From positions 96,099 through 160,098 of the forward strand of contig NZ_JADNBB010000014.1 of the NCBI RefSeq assembly GCF_015550595.1: DNA of 64,000 nucleotides, in the 5' to 3' direction. Made by a program: the position numbers and the translations under genes. Origin of the DNA: Parabacteroides goldsteinii. GTDB taxonomy: Bacteria; Bacteroidota; Bacteroidia; Bacteroidales; Tannerellaceae. Below the pieces are notes generated by a model. It ran no database searches. It saw only the letters and a program-made list of their open reading frames with translations, and had not been told where the DNA came from. Of the stretch, positions 16,587 through 25,726 are shown in pieces. The number at the start of each line of letters is the position of its first letter. Positions within the stretch are counted from its first letter, which is position 1.

Positions 16587-18656
16587 ATGATCTTACTCTC
16601 AAACATAGACTTTACCCTGCCACTGGCAGATCCGGTATTAAAATTCCTGCTGATCCTGCTTATTATACTGGCAGCTCCGCTTCTTTTAAATAAACTTCGG
16701 GTGCCTCATCTGCTTGGCTTGATCATTGCAGGAGCCATTATCGGTCCGAATGGGTTTAATCTCGTTTTACGCGATAGCAGCATTATTTTATCAGGAACAG
16801 CCGGATTACTTTATATCATGTTTCTGGCAGGGCTGGAAATCGACATGGGAGATTTCAAGAAGAATAGCGGAAAAAGCCTCGTTTTCGGGATGTACACGTT
16901 CCTTATTCCTATGATATTGGGAACAGTAGTAGGGTTATGGGTACTTAAATTCAGTATGGAGACATCTGTTTTGCTTGCCAGTATGTTCGCTTCACATACC
17001 CTGATCGCCTATCCGATCATCAGTAAACTGGGGATCAGCAAAAATAATGCGGTAAGCATCACTGTCGGTGGAACGATGATTACCGATACACTGGCACTGT
17101 TAGTATTGACAATTATCGTCGGCATGGCTACGGGAAATGCGGATGATGCGTTCTGGATACGCCTCGGTATATCAGTCGTTGTTTTCGCGTTGTTCGTATT
17201 GCTTGTATTTCCTTTTATCGGACGTTGGTTCTTTAAACGGGTACACGATAATATCTCACAATATATATTCGTCCTCTTGATGGTGTTCTTCGGTGCTTTT
17301 CTCGCACAATTGGCAGGAATGGAAGCAATTATCGGCTCTTTCCTGGCCGGATTGGCGCTGAACAGGCTGATCCCTCAAAGTTCGCCTTTGATGAACCGGG
17401 TGGAGTTTGTCGGTAACGCCATTTTTATTCCTTTCTTCCTGTTGAGCGTCGGCATGCTTATCGATTACAGAGCCTTCTTTACCAGCTTCGAAACGATAAA
17501 GGTCGGTATTGTCATGATCGTTGTCGCTACCGCTGCAAAATATGCCGCTGCATGGCTGACGCAAAAAACATTCCGGCTATCGGTCGACCAGCGAAGAGTC
17601 ATCTTCGGATTAAGCAATGCACAGGCAGCCGCGACCCTGGCGGCAGTTATGGTCGGTTATAATGTCATACTGGGAACAACACCGGAAGGCGAACCGATCC
17701 GCCTCCTGAATGAAAGTGTCCTGAACGGAACGATCCTGATGATCCTGGTGACCTGTGCCATCGCCTCCTTCTCCGCTCAAAAGGGAGCACACAATATAGC
17801 CATGAAAGAGTCTGAAGAGGCACACGACGATAATGATACGAAAGACGAACATATCCTGATCCCCGTCAGCAATGAAGAGACGGTTGAAGAATTGGTCCAT
17901 CTTAGCCTGGCGGTTAAATCGAAAACAAATACCAGCGGGTTATACGCACTCAAGGTAATAGACAACCATAATTCGGACGAAAAGGCGCTGAAATCATCCA
18001 AACGGGTGTTACAAACAGCCGTCGACACAGCCGCTGCCACAGACGTACGCCTGAAAGGGTTGCTTCGCTACGACCTGAGTATCTCCAACGCTATCACCAG
18101 CGTTGTCAAGGAACGGGAAATAACCGACCTTGTCCTGGGGTTACACAAAGAAAAAGACATCCCGGCAGCTTTTCTCGGAAATATCGTTGAAAACGTATTA
18201 CAACATAGCAGTGTAACGACCTTCATATATAAACCTGTACAACCGCTTTCAACCATCAAACGCCATTTGATCATCATTCCTGACCAGGCGGAAAAGGAAA
18301 TCGGCTTCATTCAGATCATGGACAGGATATGGAATGTGTTGCAGAATACCGGAGCAAAAGTGGTATTTTACGGTTCGGACGATACACTAAAAGCCATAAA
18401 AAAAGTGTTTGCCAAAAGGGCCGGAGAAATCTCTTATACAACTTTCAGCGATTGGGATGATTTTCTGATTGTCTTCCGGGACGTGAAAGCGGACGACAGC
18501 ATGTGGATCATTTTCAGCCGGAAAGAAGGTCTGTCGTATAATTCGGTCATGCCCCGTATTCCGGGATATCTGAATAAATATTTCCAATCCAACAGCTTCA
18601 TTCTCTCTTATCCGATACAGGCTAGCATGGATGAAGGTACGAGATATCTGACTTGA
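16587..18656 (+). CDS. Kef/CPA2-type cation:proton antiporter with UspA-like tail
   Basis: This 689-aa protein exchanges monovalent cations (Na+ or K+) for protons across the inner membrane. Residues 1-400 hold about 12 membrane segments with CPA2 signatures: LRVPHLLGLIIAGAIIGPNG, a long FLAGLEIDM segment, and later LAGLALNRLIP. The C-terminal third (about 430-689) is soluble and resembles a universal-stress-protein domain (DEHILIPVSNEETVEELVHL, NIVENVLQHSSVTTFIYKP). The start at 16587 is preferred over 16548 because a -7 promoter box overlaps the upstream part. It is divergent from the ATPase gene. The exact ion cannot be assigned from sequence. Confidence 0.88.
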   Translation: MILLSNIDFTLPLADPVLKFLLILLIILAAPLLLNKLRVPHLLGLIIAGAIIGPNGFNLVLRDSSIILSGTAGLLYIMFLAGLEIDMGDFKKNSGKSLVFGMYTFLIPMILGTVVGLWVLKFSMETSVLLASMFASHTLIAYPIISKLGISKNNAVSITVGGTMITDTLALLVLTIIVGMATGNADDAFWIRLGISVVVFALFVLLVFPFIGRWFFKRVHDNISQYIFVLLMVFFGAFLAQLAGMEAIIGSFLAGLALNRLIPQSSPLMNRVEFVGNAIFIPFFLLSVGMLIDYRAFFTSFETIKVGIVMIVVATAAKYAAAWLTQKTFRLSVDQRRVIFGLSNAQAAATLAAVMVGYNVILGTTPEGEPIRLLNESVLNGTILMILVTCAIASFSAQKGAHNIAMKESEEAHDDNDTKDEHILIPVSNEETVEELVHLSLAVKSKTNTSGLYALKVIDNHNSDEKALKSSKRVLQTAVDTAAATDVRLKGLLRYDLSISNAITSVVKEREITDLVLGLHKEKDIPAAFLGNIVENVLQHSSVTTFIYKPVQPLSTIKRHLIIIPDQAEKEIGFIQIMDRIWNVLQNTGAKVVFYGSDDTLKAIKKVFAKRAGEISYTTFSDWDDFLIVFRDVKADDSMWIIFSRKEGLSYNSVMPRIPGYLNKYFQSNSFILSYPIQASMDEGTRYLT

Positions 18657-18660
18657 GGAA

Positions 18661-18691
18661 ATTAAAAATTGAGAATTGAAAATTGAAAATT
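18661..18691 (+). repeat. AT-rich AATTGAAAATTG repeat, copy 1
   Basis: Units of GAGAATTGAAAATTGAAAAT begin within a few bases of the antiporter stop codon. Related copies occur at 24991-25020, 41173-41201 (inverted) and 46728-46754. Confidence 0.6.
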
Positions 18692-18762
18692 ACGAGTGGA
18701 TGGTCGACAGTTTAGTAAGCTATAAAATCATAAAGCGTGAACAGTTGTTGACATATTTCAGT

Positions 18763-18770
18763 TATATTTG
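18763..18770 (+). promoter_or_regulatory. -7 promoter box upstream of mlaE-like gene
   Basis: TATATTTG matches TAnnTTTG; TTG at 18748-18750 may be part of the -33 element. It lies 30 bp before the ATG at 18800. Confidence 0.55.
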
Positions 18771-18799
18771 CAGACTGGAACAGATAAGTACTTCAAAAA

Positions 18800-19549
18800 A
18801 TGATGAATAAAGCATTACATAGAATGGGAGAATATGTCATGTTGATGGGGAAATCCATATCAATACCTGACAGATGGAGCATGTTCTTCAAACAATTGAT
18901 AAAAGAGATCTACAAACTGGGAGTAGACTCCCTTTGGATCGTAATTATCATTTCAGTCTTTATCGGTACGGTAATTGCAATTCAGATATCACTGAATATC
19001 AGTTCTCCGCTGATTCCTAAATTTACGATCGGATATACGACCCGTGAGATTATCCTGCTTGAGTTTTCATCTTCTATAATGTGTTTGATCCTGGCCGGTA
19101 AGGTGGGAAGTAATATTGCTTCCGAGATCGGTACCATGCGCGTAACAGAACAAATCGATGCGATGGAAATCATGGGGGTAAATTCGGCTAATTTCCTGAT
19201 CATGCCGAAAATTGCCGGGCTGATGATCTTTATTCCGGTATTGGTTGTATTCAGTATGTTCACCGGTATGCTGGGAGGTATTGCTGCCAGCCATTCAACG
19301 GGAACAGGGATGACTCCCGCCTCTTTCGAATACGGGTTACAGTTCTATTTCAACGAGTTCTATATTTGGTATTCTATTATAAAATCAGTGGTTTATGCCT
19401 TTATTATTTCATCGATAGCCGCTTATTTCGGCTATTATGTAAAAGGAGGTGCGCTTGAAGTCGGTAAGGCCAGCACGAATGCTGTCGTAATGAGCAGCAT
19501 CATGATCTTGCTGGCAGACGTAATAATGACCCATTTAATGCTTACGTAA
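18800..19549 (+). CDS. mlaE: MlaE-like lipid transport ABC permease
   Basis: This 249-aa membrane protein belongs to the MlaE/YrbE permease family that moves phospholipids between the membranes of Gram-negative bacteria. Five to six hydrophobic segments are visible, plus the family core: GKVGSNIASEIGTMRVTEQI followed by DAMEIMGVNSANFLIMPKI, the cytoplasmic coupling region. MM at the start gives two possible Met codons. The ATPase gene follows 2 bp downstream, so the pair is coupled. No MlaD (MCE domain) gene follows, which is where it is often found. Confidence 0.9.
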   Translation: MMNKALHRMGEYVMLMGKSISIPDRWSMFFKQLIKEIYKLGVDSLWIVIIISVFIGTVIAIQISLNISSPLIPKFTIGYTTREIILLEFSSSIMCLILAGKVGSNIASEIGTMRVTEQIDAMEIMGVNSANFLIMPKIAGLMIFIPVLVVFSMFTGMLGGIAASHSTGTGMTPASFEYGLQFYFNEFYIWYSIIKSVVYAFIISSIAAYFGYYVKGGALEVGKASTNAVVMSSIMILLADVIMTHLMLT

Positions 19550-19551
19550 AA

Positions 19552-20322
19552 ATGATAGAAGTAAGAAATATAACGAAATCATTTGAAGGTCGTACCGTAC
19601 TGAATAATATCAGTGCCGTCTTCGAAACAGGCAAAACCAATCTTATTATTGGGCGAAGCGGTTCCGGTAAAACGGTTTTGATCAAGAATATTATCGGGCT
19701 GATGAAACCGGATTCAGGAGAGATCCTGTATGACGGTCGCGACTTGACTTCAATGGGAAAATTAGAGCTTAATATGCTCCGCCGGGAAATGGGTATGTTG
19801 TTTCAGGGTTCAGCTCTGTTCGACAGCATGACGGTTCTTGAAAATGTAATGTTCCCCCTTAATATGTTTTCTAAAGACTCTTTTAAAGAAAGGGAAAAGA
19901 GAGCGATGTTCTGCCTGGAGCGTGTAAACCTTTCAGAAGCCGAGCATTTGTATCCGTCCGAGATCAGTGGTGGTATGATGAAACGTGCAGCTATCGCCCG
20001 TGCCATTGCTTTAAATCCGAAATATCTCTTTTGCGATGAGCCGAACTCAGGCCTCGACCCAAAGACTTCTTTGTTGATAGACGACCTGATCCACGATATT
20101 ACGACTGAATATAAGATGACGACCGTCATAAACACCCATGATATGAACTCGGTAATGAATATCGGTGAAAATATCATCTTCATCAAAGAAGGGGTAAAAG
20201 AATGGCAGGGAACGAAAGACCAGGTTATCACTTCCAACAATAAAGCACTGAATGACTTTATCTTTGCATCCGACCTCTTCCGAAAAGTCAAGGAGGTGGA
20301 GATGCATCAGGAGGAAGGATGA
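19552..20322 (+). CDS. mlaF: MlaF-like lipid transport ABC ATPase
   Basis: This 256-aa ATPase powers the MlaE-like permease encoded directly upstream. Walker A is GRSGSGKTVL (residues about 34-43), the Q-loop is in MLFQGSALFDSM, the ABC signature is ISGGMMKRAAIARAIAL (the SGGM variant typical of MlaF), Walker B is YLFCDEPNSGLDP and the switch His is in NTHDM. The spacing of 2 bp indicates one operon. Expected location is the cytoplasmic face of the inner membrane. The C-terminus ends in an acidic VEMHQEEG tail. Confidence 0.92.
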   Translation: MIEVRNITKSFEGRTVLNNISAVFETGKTNLIIGRSGSGKTVLIKNIIGLMKPDSGEILYDGRDLTSMGKLELNMLRREMGMLFQGSALFDSMTVLENVMFPLNMFSKDSFKEREKRAMFCLERVNLSEAEHLYPSEISGGMMKRAAIARAIALNPKYLFCDEPNSGLDPKTSLLIDDLIHDITTEYKMTTVINTHDMNSVMNIGENIIFIKEGVKEWQGTKDQVITSNNKALNDFIFASDLFRKVKEVEMHQEEG

Positions 20323-20362
20323 AGCAGGTGACAAGTAACAGTTGACAGTTTTAAGAAACAAG

Positions 20363-20406
20363 AAAAGGCCCTGCTATTGGATCAAAAATCAATAGCAGGG
20401 CCTTTT
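20363..20406. terminator. Bidirectional terminator between mlaF and the M16 peptidase
   Basis: AAAAGGCCCTGCTATTG (20363-20379) pairs perfectly with 20390-20406, giving a 17-bp stem with a 10-nt loop, flanked by A and T runs on both sides. It separates two convergent genes. Confidence 0.88.
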
Positions 20407-20426
20407 ATCTGTCAACTGTCAACTAT

Positions 20427-23339
20427 TTAGTAGCCGAACAGTTCTTCTTTACTCAGTTTCGTGATCGGGCCATATCCGGAGAGCGATTTCAGATCCAGGT
20501 CTTTTTCATCGCCAAGCACACAATAGGTATATTTACGGCCTTTCACCCATTTTTCCTGGAATGCTTTAATTTCATCCAATGTCATGGAAGGTGCTTTTTC
20601 ATACAGTTCCTTGCGACTATCCACATTCAAGCCCAGATCCTGTGCACTCATATAAGACCATAAGACATCCGATTTTGTGATACGTTCGGTGCGCAAACGG
20701 GTAATCAATGCATCTTTTGCCAGTTCGAACGCTTTTTCCGATTCCGGCATATTATTGATAATATCGTCGAATGCCTTCATTGCATCGATCATCTTATCAT
20801 TTTGAGTTGCGATAAACGTACGATATACGTACGGATATTTCAATTTGTAAGGCGTGATCAGGAACGCACCGGCCGAATAGGCCAAACCGCGTGATTCGCG
20901 CATTTCCTGGAATACAATAGCATTCATTCCTCCACCAAAATATTCATTATACATATTCAATGTTGGCTGGATAGCGGAATCAAACTTTTCTCCCCTGTTG
21001 GAAACAGCAGAGAAATAGATCTGTTTGGCATCGTACTGCGCCAGTAAAACCTTATTTTCGGTCGTTTCCTGTTGCTTGAAGTCAGCTGCAGCCGGAAGCG
21101 GGTTCAACGTGGCAGGTACGTTATGGTATTGCTCGATAATATCCAATAAGGCTTGTGCTTTTTCCGGTCCATAATACAGGATAGAATGTTCGTACGAATT
21201 TATCTTATGAATACGGTCTACCAGTTCCTGCGGATTCATCTGCTGCAACTCGGCAGTATTCAATACATGAGTTGCCGGAGAATTCGGACCCCAGATCGCA
21301 TACTGGATCAACTTATTGAAATTCTCCCCCTGGTTCAGCTTGGCATCCGCTCTCTTCTTTAATATATCATCCGCCAGATTGGCATAAGTATCTTTATTGA
21401 CCTGTGCATCAGCCAACAGTTCTTCAAACAGAGCCATTGCCTGCGGCATCTTTTCACGCAGTCCCTGCAGCATCACATAGGTACGGTCGGAACCCGGGAA
21501 AACACTGAAGTAACAAGCCAGGCGATAGAATTCTTCATTGATCTCTTTCAGGCTTTTGGTAGATGTACCCAGGTACTTCATATATTCAAAAGCAGTACCC
21601 ATCGCTTTGTCATTATTATTACCCATATCGAATACATACATCAACGAGAATATATCGTTCGTCGCATTTTGTTTGTAAAGGACAGGGATATCAGACTTAG
21701 CCGTCAACTTCTGCAAATCCTTGTCGTAATCGAGGAAGACCGGTTCGATCGGCGTCACCTTTGCTGCCTGTATTTCTTTCAGGAAGGCACTCGTGCTATC
21801 ACGGTTCATTACGATCGGAGTGATCTTCGGTTTATCGATTTTCTTTTCATTCGGGTCCTTACCTTCCCTTTTATAAACAACGGCATAGTTATCGCCGAAA
21901 TATTTATTGGCAAATTCTACGATCTGAGGTTTAGTGATCTTACTCATCCTATCCAATTGAGCGACCTTGTCTTTCCAATCTACGCCATTAATAAAGGAAG
22001 AGACAAACATATCGGCACGGCTGTAATTATTATCCAAGCGATACATCTGCATCAATTTATAATTGTTGATAGCAGCCTCTAAAAGTCCCTCGTCGAACTC
22101 TCCTTTTTTCAATTTATCTATCTCTGCCAGGAAGAGATCCTTCACTTCGTCAAGCGTTTGTCCCTGTTTCGGGCGACCGCCTATAACAAATGCATTATAA
22201 TCTGCCATATCATAAGTTCCGGCATAACAGCTAAGAACTTTCTGTTGCTGTACCAGGTCGATATCCAACAGGCCGGCTTTTCCATTATTAATGATTTCAC
22301 CCGTCAGGTTCAGTAAGTCCTGTTCAGGGGAAGCAGCACCGGGGAAACGCCATCCTAATGTCAGATTTTCAGCATCCACTCCCAATACTTCCTTTACAAC
22401 CGGAGCTTTGATAGGAGATTCGTGTGTCACCGGTAATGCCGGCAAATTAGGATTCGGCTGCAAATGGCTGAAGTATTTATTGATTATGGCAATAGTCCGG
22501 TCGGGATCAAAATCACCGGACATACAGATAGCCATATTATTCGGCACATACCAGGTATTGTGGTAATTTTTGATATTGGTGATCGACGGATTCTTCAGGT
22601 TCTCCTGCGTGCCTAAAACAGTCTGTGTTCCGTAAGGATGATCCGGGAAAAGAGCATTTAAAACGGCTTCATAGACTTTACGTCCGTCACTGGTCAGAGA
22701 CATGTTCTTTTCTTCGTAGACAGTCTCCAACTCGGTATGGAAACCACGAATCACATTATTTTCAAAACGGTCTGCCTGGATTTTTGCCCAGTTATCGATC
22801 TGGTTGGAAGGAATATCTTCGGTATAAACAGTCATATCGAAGCCCGTATAGGCATTTGTACCGTTCGCTCCGATAGCAGACATCAGCTTATCGTATTCGT
22901 TCGGAATAGCATATTTCGACGCTTCATAAGAAATGCTGTCTATCTGATGATAAATAGCTTTCCGTTCCACTTCATCGGTCGTCTTCCGGTATACTTCAAA
23001 CAGTTGTTCGATTTCATCGAGCATCGGCTTTTCCTGTTCGTAGTTCTGAGTCCCGAACTTCTGCGTACCTTTGAACATCAGATGCTCAAAGTAATGTGCC
23101 AACCCGGTCGTTTCAGCCGGGTCATTCTTCCCGCCAACCCTGACAGCGATATAAGTCTGGATACGCGGTGTCTCTTTGTTTACGGTCAAATACACTTTCA
23201 AGCCGTTATCCAGCGTATAGATACGTGCTTTCATGGGGTCATTCGGGACTGACTCGTACTTAAACGGGGAAGTCTCTTTACAGGCTGCGGTCAGTAAAAT
23301 AATTACGGCCAGCGAAAGAAGCTGAATAATTCTACGCAT
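20427..23339 (-). CDS. M16 family (pitrilysin-like) metallopeptidase lipoprotein
   Basis: This 970-aa protein is a zinc peptidase of the M16 family, probably in the periplasm. It starts with a hydrophobic segment and lipobox-like LTAAC (Cys20), so lipid anchoring is likely. The inverted zinc motif HYFEH is at residues 82-86, and the downstream zinc ligand Glu lies in ETVYEEKN. Two M16 repeats are visible, the second around residues 540-960 (VLYKQNATNDIFSLMYVFDM, EYFGGGMNAIVFQEMRES), as expected for a two-domain, clam-shell peptidase. It has its own promoter and ends at a bidirectional terminator. Confidence 0.92.
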   Translation of the reverse strand: MRRIIQLLSLAVIILLTAACKETSPFKYESVPNDPMKARIYTLDNGLKVYLTVNKETPRIQTYIAVRVGGKNDPAETTGLAHYFEHLMFKGTQKFGTQNYEQEKPMLDEIEQLFEVYRKTTDEVERKAIYHQIDSISYEASKYAIPNEYDKLMSAIGANGTNAYTGFDMTVYTEDIPSNQIDNWAKIQADRFENNVIRGFHTELETVYEEKNMSLTSDGRKVYEAVLNALFPDHPYGTQTVLGTQENLKNPSITNIKNYHNTWYVPNNMAICMSGDFDPDRTIAIINKYFSHLQPNPNLPALPVTHESPIKAPVVKEVLGVDAENLTLGWRFPGAASPEQDLLNLTGEIINNGKAGLLDIDLVQQQKVLSCYAGTYDMADYNAFVIGGRPKQGQTLDEVKDLFLAEIDKLKKGEFDEGLLEAAINNYKLMQMYRLDNNYSRADMFVSSFINGVDWKDKVAQLDRMSKITKPQIVEFANKYFGDNYAVVYKREGKDPNEKKIDKPKITPIVMNRDSTSAFLKEIQAAKVTPIEPVFLDYDKDLQKLTAKSDIPVLYKQNATNDIFSLMYVFDMGNNNDKAMGTAFEYMKYLGTSTKSLKEINEEFYRLACYFSVFPGSDRTYVMLQGLREKMPQAMALFEELLADAQVNKDTYANLADDILKKRADAKLNQGENFNKLIQYAIWGPNSPATHVLNTAELQQMNPQELVDRIHKINSYEHSILYYGPEKAQALLDIIEQYHNVPATLNPLPAAADFKQQETTENKVLLAQYDAKQIYFSAVSNRGEKFDSAIQPTLNMYNEYFGGGMNAIVFQEMRESRGLAYSAGAFLITPYKLKYPYVYRTFIATQNDKMIDAMKAFDDIINNMPESEKAFELAKDALITRLRTERITKSDVLWSYMSAQDLGLNVDSRKELYEKAPSMTLDEIKAFQEKWVKGRKYTYCVLGDEKDLDLKSLSGYGPITKLSKEELFGY

Positions 23340-23369
23340 ACGATTTAGATTTAGAGATTACTTAGGAGC

Positions 23370-23377
23370 CAAATATA
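23370..23377 (-). promoter_or_regulatory. -7 promoter box of the M16 peptidase gene
   Basis: TATATTTG on the minus strand matches TAnnTTTG and lies 30 bp before the ATG at 23339. Confidence 0.55.
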
Positions 23378-23432
23378 TGAAAATATAATTCAATTAACCT
23401 CCATAAACCATTTAATTATTGGTTATTACATG

Positions 23433-23472
23433 AAAAAAGGCGATTATTGCATATTGTTGCAATAATCGCCTT
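23433..23472 (-). terminator. Terminator of metK
   Basis: AAGGCGATTATTGCA (23437-23451) pairs with 23458-23472, a 15-bp stem with a 6-nt loop. On the minus strand it is followed by a TTTTTT run. It lies 20 bp behind the metK stop codon. Confidence 0.85.
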
Positions 23473-23492
23473 CCTATACTTTATTCCGGAGA

Positions 23493-24779
23493 TCAGATTC
23501 CGAATGCTTCTTTCACTTTATCCACATAATCCAGTTTTTCCCATGTAAACAACTCTACTTCGCAGACAGTCGGCTTCGGGTTGTAACGGGAGGTGAATGT
23601 TTTTGTCACTGTTTCCGGTTTACGTCCCATATGACCGTAAGAGGCTGTTTCCAGATAGATCGGGTTACGTAGTTTCAGGCGTTCTTCGATTGCTTTCGGA
23701 CGCATATCGAAAATGTCCCAGATCTTTTCTGCAATCTCACCGTCGGTAAACTTGACATTGGAGCGACCGAAGGTATTTACAAAAATGTTCATCGGCTTGG
23801 CTACACCAATTGCATAAGAAACCTGTACCAGCATTTCGTCGGCGACACCGGCTGCAACCAGGTTCTTAGCGATATGACGAGCAGCATAAGCGGCCGAGCG
23901 GTCTACCTTTGAGGGGTCTTTACCGGAGAATGCACCACCACCGTGAGCACCCTTGCCACCATACGTATCCACAATGATCTTACGGCCGGTCAGGCCTGTA
24001 TCACCGTGAGGACCACCAATCACGAACTTGCCGGTCGGATTCACATGATAAATGATATCATCGTTGAACAAAGCCTGTACGTGGGCCGGATATTGCGCCT
24101 TTACACGAGGTACCAGGATATTCTTTACATCTGCTGCAATCTTCTTCTGCATGGCGATATCGGCTTCTTCCTGGCTGATGCCTTTCGGACCGATGAATTC
24201 GTCATGTTGGGTAGATACAACGATCGTATCGATGCGTAACGGCTTACCGTTGTCATCGTATTCAATAGTTACCTGGCTCTTTGCATCCGGACGGAGGTAA
24301 GGCATCAGGTCATTTTCATTCTTACGTATCTCTGCCAGTTCCCACAACAAGCTGTGTGAAAGATCCAGCGCCAGAGGCATGTAATTCTCAGTTTCATTTG
24401 TAGCATAGCCAAACATCATACCCTGGTCGCCTGCTCCCTGGTTATAAGGATCTTCGCGTTCAACACCACGGTTAATATCTCCACTCTGTTCGTGGATAGA
24501 TGAGAACACACCGCATGATTTTGCTTCGAACTGGTATTCACTCTTGGTGTAACCAATCTTTTCGATCACGTTGCGTGCCACATCCTGCACATCTACATAA
24601 GCACTTGATTTAACTTCTCCAGCCAAGACAACCTGTCCGGTTGTAACAAGGGTTTCGCAAGCAACTTTCGAGTTCTTGTCGTAAGCAAGAAACTCATCCA
24701 GCAAAGCATCCGATATCTGATCGGCTACTTTATCGGGGTGCCCTTCGGACACCGATTCGGAGGTGAATAAATAACTCAT
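23493..24779 (-). CDS. metK: S-adenosylmethionine synthetase
   Basis: MetK makes S-adenosylmethionine from methionine and ATP in the cytoplasm. The protein starts [20 protein letters not shown] (428 aa); the frame extends further upstream to 24827, but that part is a translated repeat and does not resemble MetK. Signatures include the N-terminal [19 protein letters not shown] near the middle, and the glycine-rich [19 protein letters not shown]. Length is slightly longer than the 384-aa E. coli enzyme because of Bacteroidota insertions. The gene stands alone, with a promoter about 200 bp upstream and a SAM-II-like element between, suggesting feedback control by its product. Confidence 0.97.
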   Translation of the reverse strand: MSYLFTSESVSEGHPDKVADQISDALLDEFLAYDKNSKVACETLVTTGQVVLAGEVKSSAYVDVQDVARNVIEKIGYTKSEYQFEAKSCGVFSSIHEQSGDINRGVEREDPYNQGAGDQGMMFGYATNETENYMPLALDLSHSLLWELAEIRKNENDLMPYLRPDAKSQVTIEYDDNGKPLRIDTIVVSTQHDEFIGPKGISQEEADIAMQKKIAADVKNILVPRVKAQYPAHVQALFNDDIIYHVNPTGKFVIGGPHGDTGLTGRKIIVDTYGGKGAHGGGAFSGKDPSKVDRSAAYAARHIAKNLVAAGVADEMLVQVSYAIGVAKPMNIFVNTFGRSNVKFTDGEIAEKIWDIFDMRPKAIEERLKLRNPIYLETASYGHMGRKPETVTKTFTSRYNPKPTVCEVELFTWEKLDYVDKVKEAFGI

Positions 24780-24792
24780 TACTTTTAAATTA

Positions 24793-24814
24793 GTTGACAG
24801 ATGACAAGTGACAG
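24793..24814 (+). repeat. Short GTTGACAG-type repeat upstream of metK
   Basis: The segment GTTGACAGATGACAAGTGAC and the following bases resemble copies at 20327-20351 (behind the mlaF stop) and, inverted, at 20409-20422 (behind the M16 peptidase stop). It sits between the SAM-II-like element and the metK start. Confidence 0.5.
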
Positions 24815-24912
24815 TTATAAAAACCATAGACTGAACCTGACACTGACAATTGATTATTAATAATGAATTGATAACGGAAGGATCATATATGCCGAACGGC
24901 TAAGAAAAGTAT

Positions 24913-24964
24913 CTTGTTTTTAGCATTTTTTCCTGTGGTTGCAAGCAATACAAATCTATCCACA
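24913..24964 (-). promoter_or_regulatory. SAM-II-like riboswitch aptamer candidate upstream of metK
   Basis: Read on the minus strand, P1 is TGTGG (24964-24960) with CCACA (24938-24934). The P1 loop contains TTGTATTGC, and the 3' tail is GCTAAAAACAA, which can form the pseudoknot helices TTG:CAA and GC:GC around a U/A-rich middle. The known SAM-II aptamer has the same order of parts, with GUAUUGC in the loop and GCUAAAAA in the tail, and is also about 52 nt long. The element begins about 13 nt after the promoter -7 box. It ends about 130 nt before the ATG, farther than usual for SAM-II. Confidence 0.55.
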
Positions 24965-24976
24965 TCAATTCGGTTG

Positions 24977-24984
24977 CAAAGATA
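24977..24984 (-). promoter_or_regulatory. -7 promoter box of metK
   Basis: TATCTTTG on the minus strand matches TAnnTTTG, with TTTG 16 nt upstream inside the AT-rich repeat. The predicted transcript starts just before the SAM-II-like element. Confidence 0.6.
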
Positions 24985-24990
24985 CAAATA

Positions 24991-25020
24991 ATTGAGAATT
25001 CAAAATTGAAAATTGAAAAT
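24991..25020 (+). repeat. AT-rich AATTGAAAATTG repeat, copy 2
   Basis: Units ATTGAGAATTCAAAATTG and AAAATTGAAAAT abut the stop codon (25020-25022) of the small basic protein on the minus strand. Confidence 0.6.
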
Positions 25021-25211
25021 TATTTTTTCTTCTTTGTGTTACGAAGTGCTTTTTTATACTTGTATTCAGCTTTCATCTTAGCCGAACCCGATTTATGAGT
25101 ACCTTTCAGAAAATCAGAATATTTGATTTTCCTTTCTCCGGTATTTTCTTCAGTGGCCTTTTTCTTGAAGACCATACCGCCACCTGTCAGGATTTTTTCT
25201 TTATCGTTCAT
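25020..25211 (-). CDS. Small lysine-rich hypothetical protein (63 aa)
   Basis: This 63-aa protein is strongly basic, rich in Lys, with KKKK at the C-terminus, and has no membrane segment. I recognise no family. It runs MNDKEKILTGGGMVFKKKAT, then a KYSDFLKGTHKSGSAKMKAE segment and a basic tail. It lies 56 bp behind folK in the same direction and may be the last gene of the folK-queA-truB-uppP operon. The intact frame, charge pattern and operon position favour a real gene, perhaps nucleic-acid binding, but this is not certain. Confidence 0.5.
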   Translation of the reverse strand: MNDKEKILTGGGMVFKKKATEENTGERKIKYSDFLKGTHKSGSAKMKAEYKYKKALRNTKKKK

Positions 25212-25267
25212 TGTTTTATTTTTATTCGTTCATTTGAAAAACAGAAAGAAAACACAAAATGTTGCAC

Positions 25268-25723
25268 TTACATAAGAGAGATTACCGGCTTCTTAAAAAC
25301 CGGATGGATCACGTTAGGGGCAATCTCCGCCAACGGCTCCATTACAAACTGACGCTCATGCATCAGAGGATGCGGCAAGGTCAGCTCCGGAGTCTGCAGA
25401 ATAAGATCGTCATACAGCAATATATCGATATCGATAATACGGTCGTGATATGCTCCGTTACTCTTCTGCGTTCGTCCCATTTCCAGTTCGATCTGCTGCG
25501 TTGCTTTCAGCAGTTCCAACGGCGACAATGAAGTTTCCAGCTGTAAGGCTGCATTCAGGAATGTATTGTCGGACTGAAAGCCCCAGGGCTCCGTTTCGTA
25601 AAAACCTGAAAGGGCGAGAACGTCTCCCACCCTTTCAGCTAACAGCGCGGCGGCCGTTATCATATTCCGTCTTTTATTTCCTATATTCGTACCTAAAGCA
25701 AGGTATGCAATAGCCATAGTCAA
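25268..25723 (-). CDS. folK: 6-hydroxymethyl-7,8-dihydropterin pyrophosphokinase
   Basis: FolK transfers pyrophosphate from ATP to 6-hydroxymethyl-7,8-dihydropterin in folate synthesis. The 151-aa protein has the family's ALGTNIGNKRRNM start, ETEPWGFQSDNTFLNAALQL in the middle, and the signature region DRIIDIDILLYDD, then LPHPLMHERQFVMEPLAEI. Met1 or Met3 could start the protein. It follows queA by 3 bp, so they are coupled. Confidence 0.95.
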   Translation of the reverse strand: MTMAIAYLALGTNIGNKRRNMITAAALLAERVGDVLALSGFYETEPWGFQSDNTFLNAALQLETSLSPLELLKATQQIELEMGRTQKSNGAYHDRIIDIDILLYDDLILQTPELTLPHPLMHERQFVMEPLAEIAPNVIHPVFKKPVISLM

Positions 25724-25726
25724 CGA

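Noticed and set aside
24780..24827. Longer MetK start at 24827
   Set aside because: The extra 16 residues are translated from a dispersed repeat, and the family start is [17 protein letters not shown].
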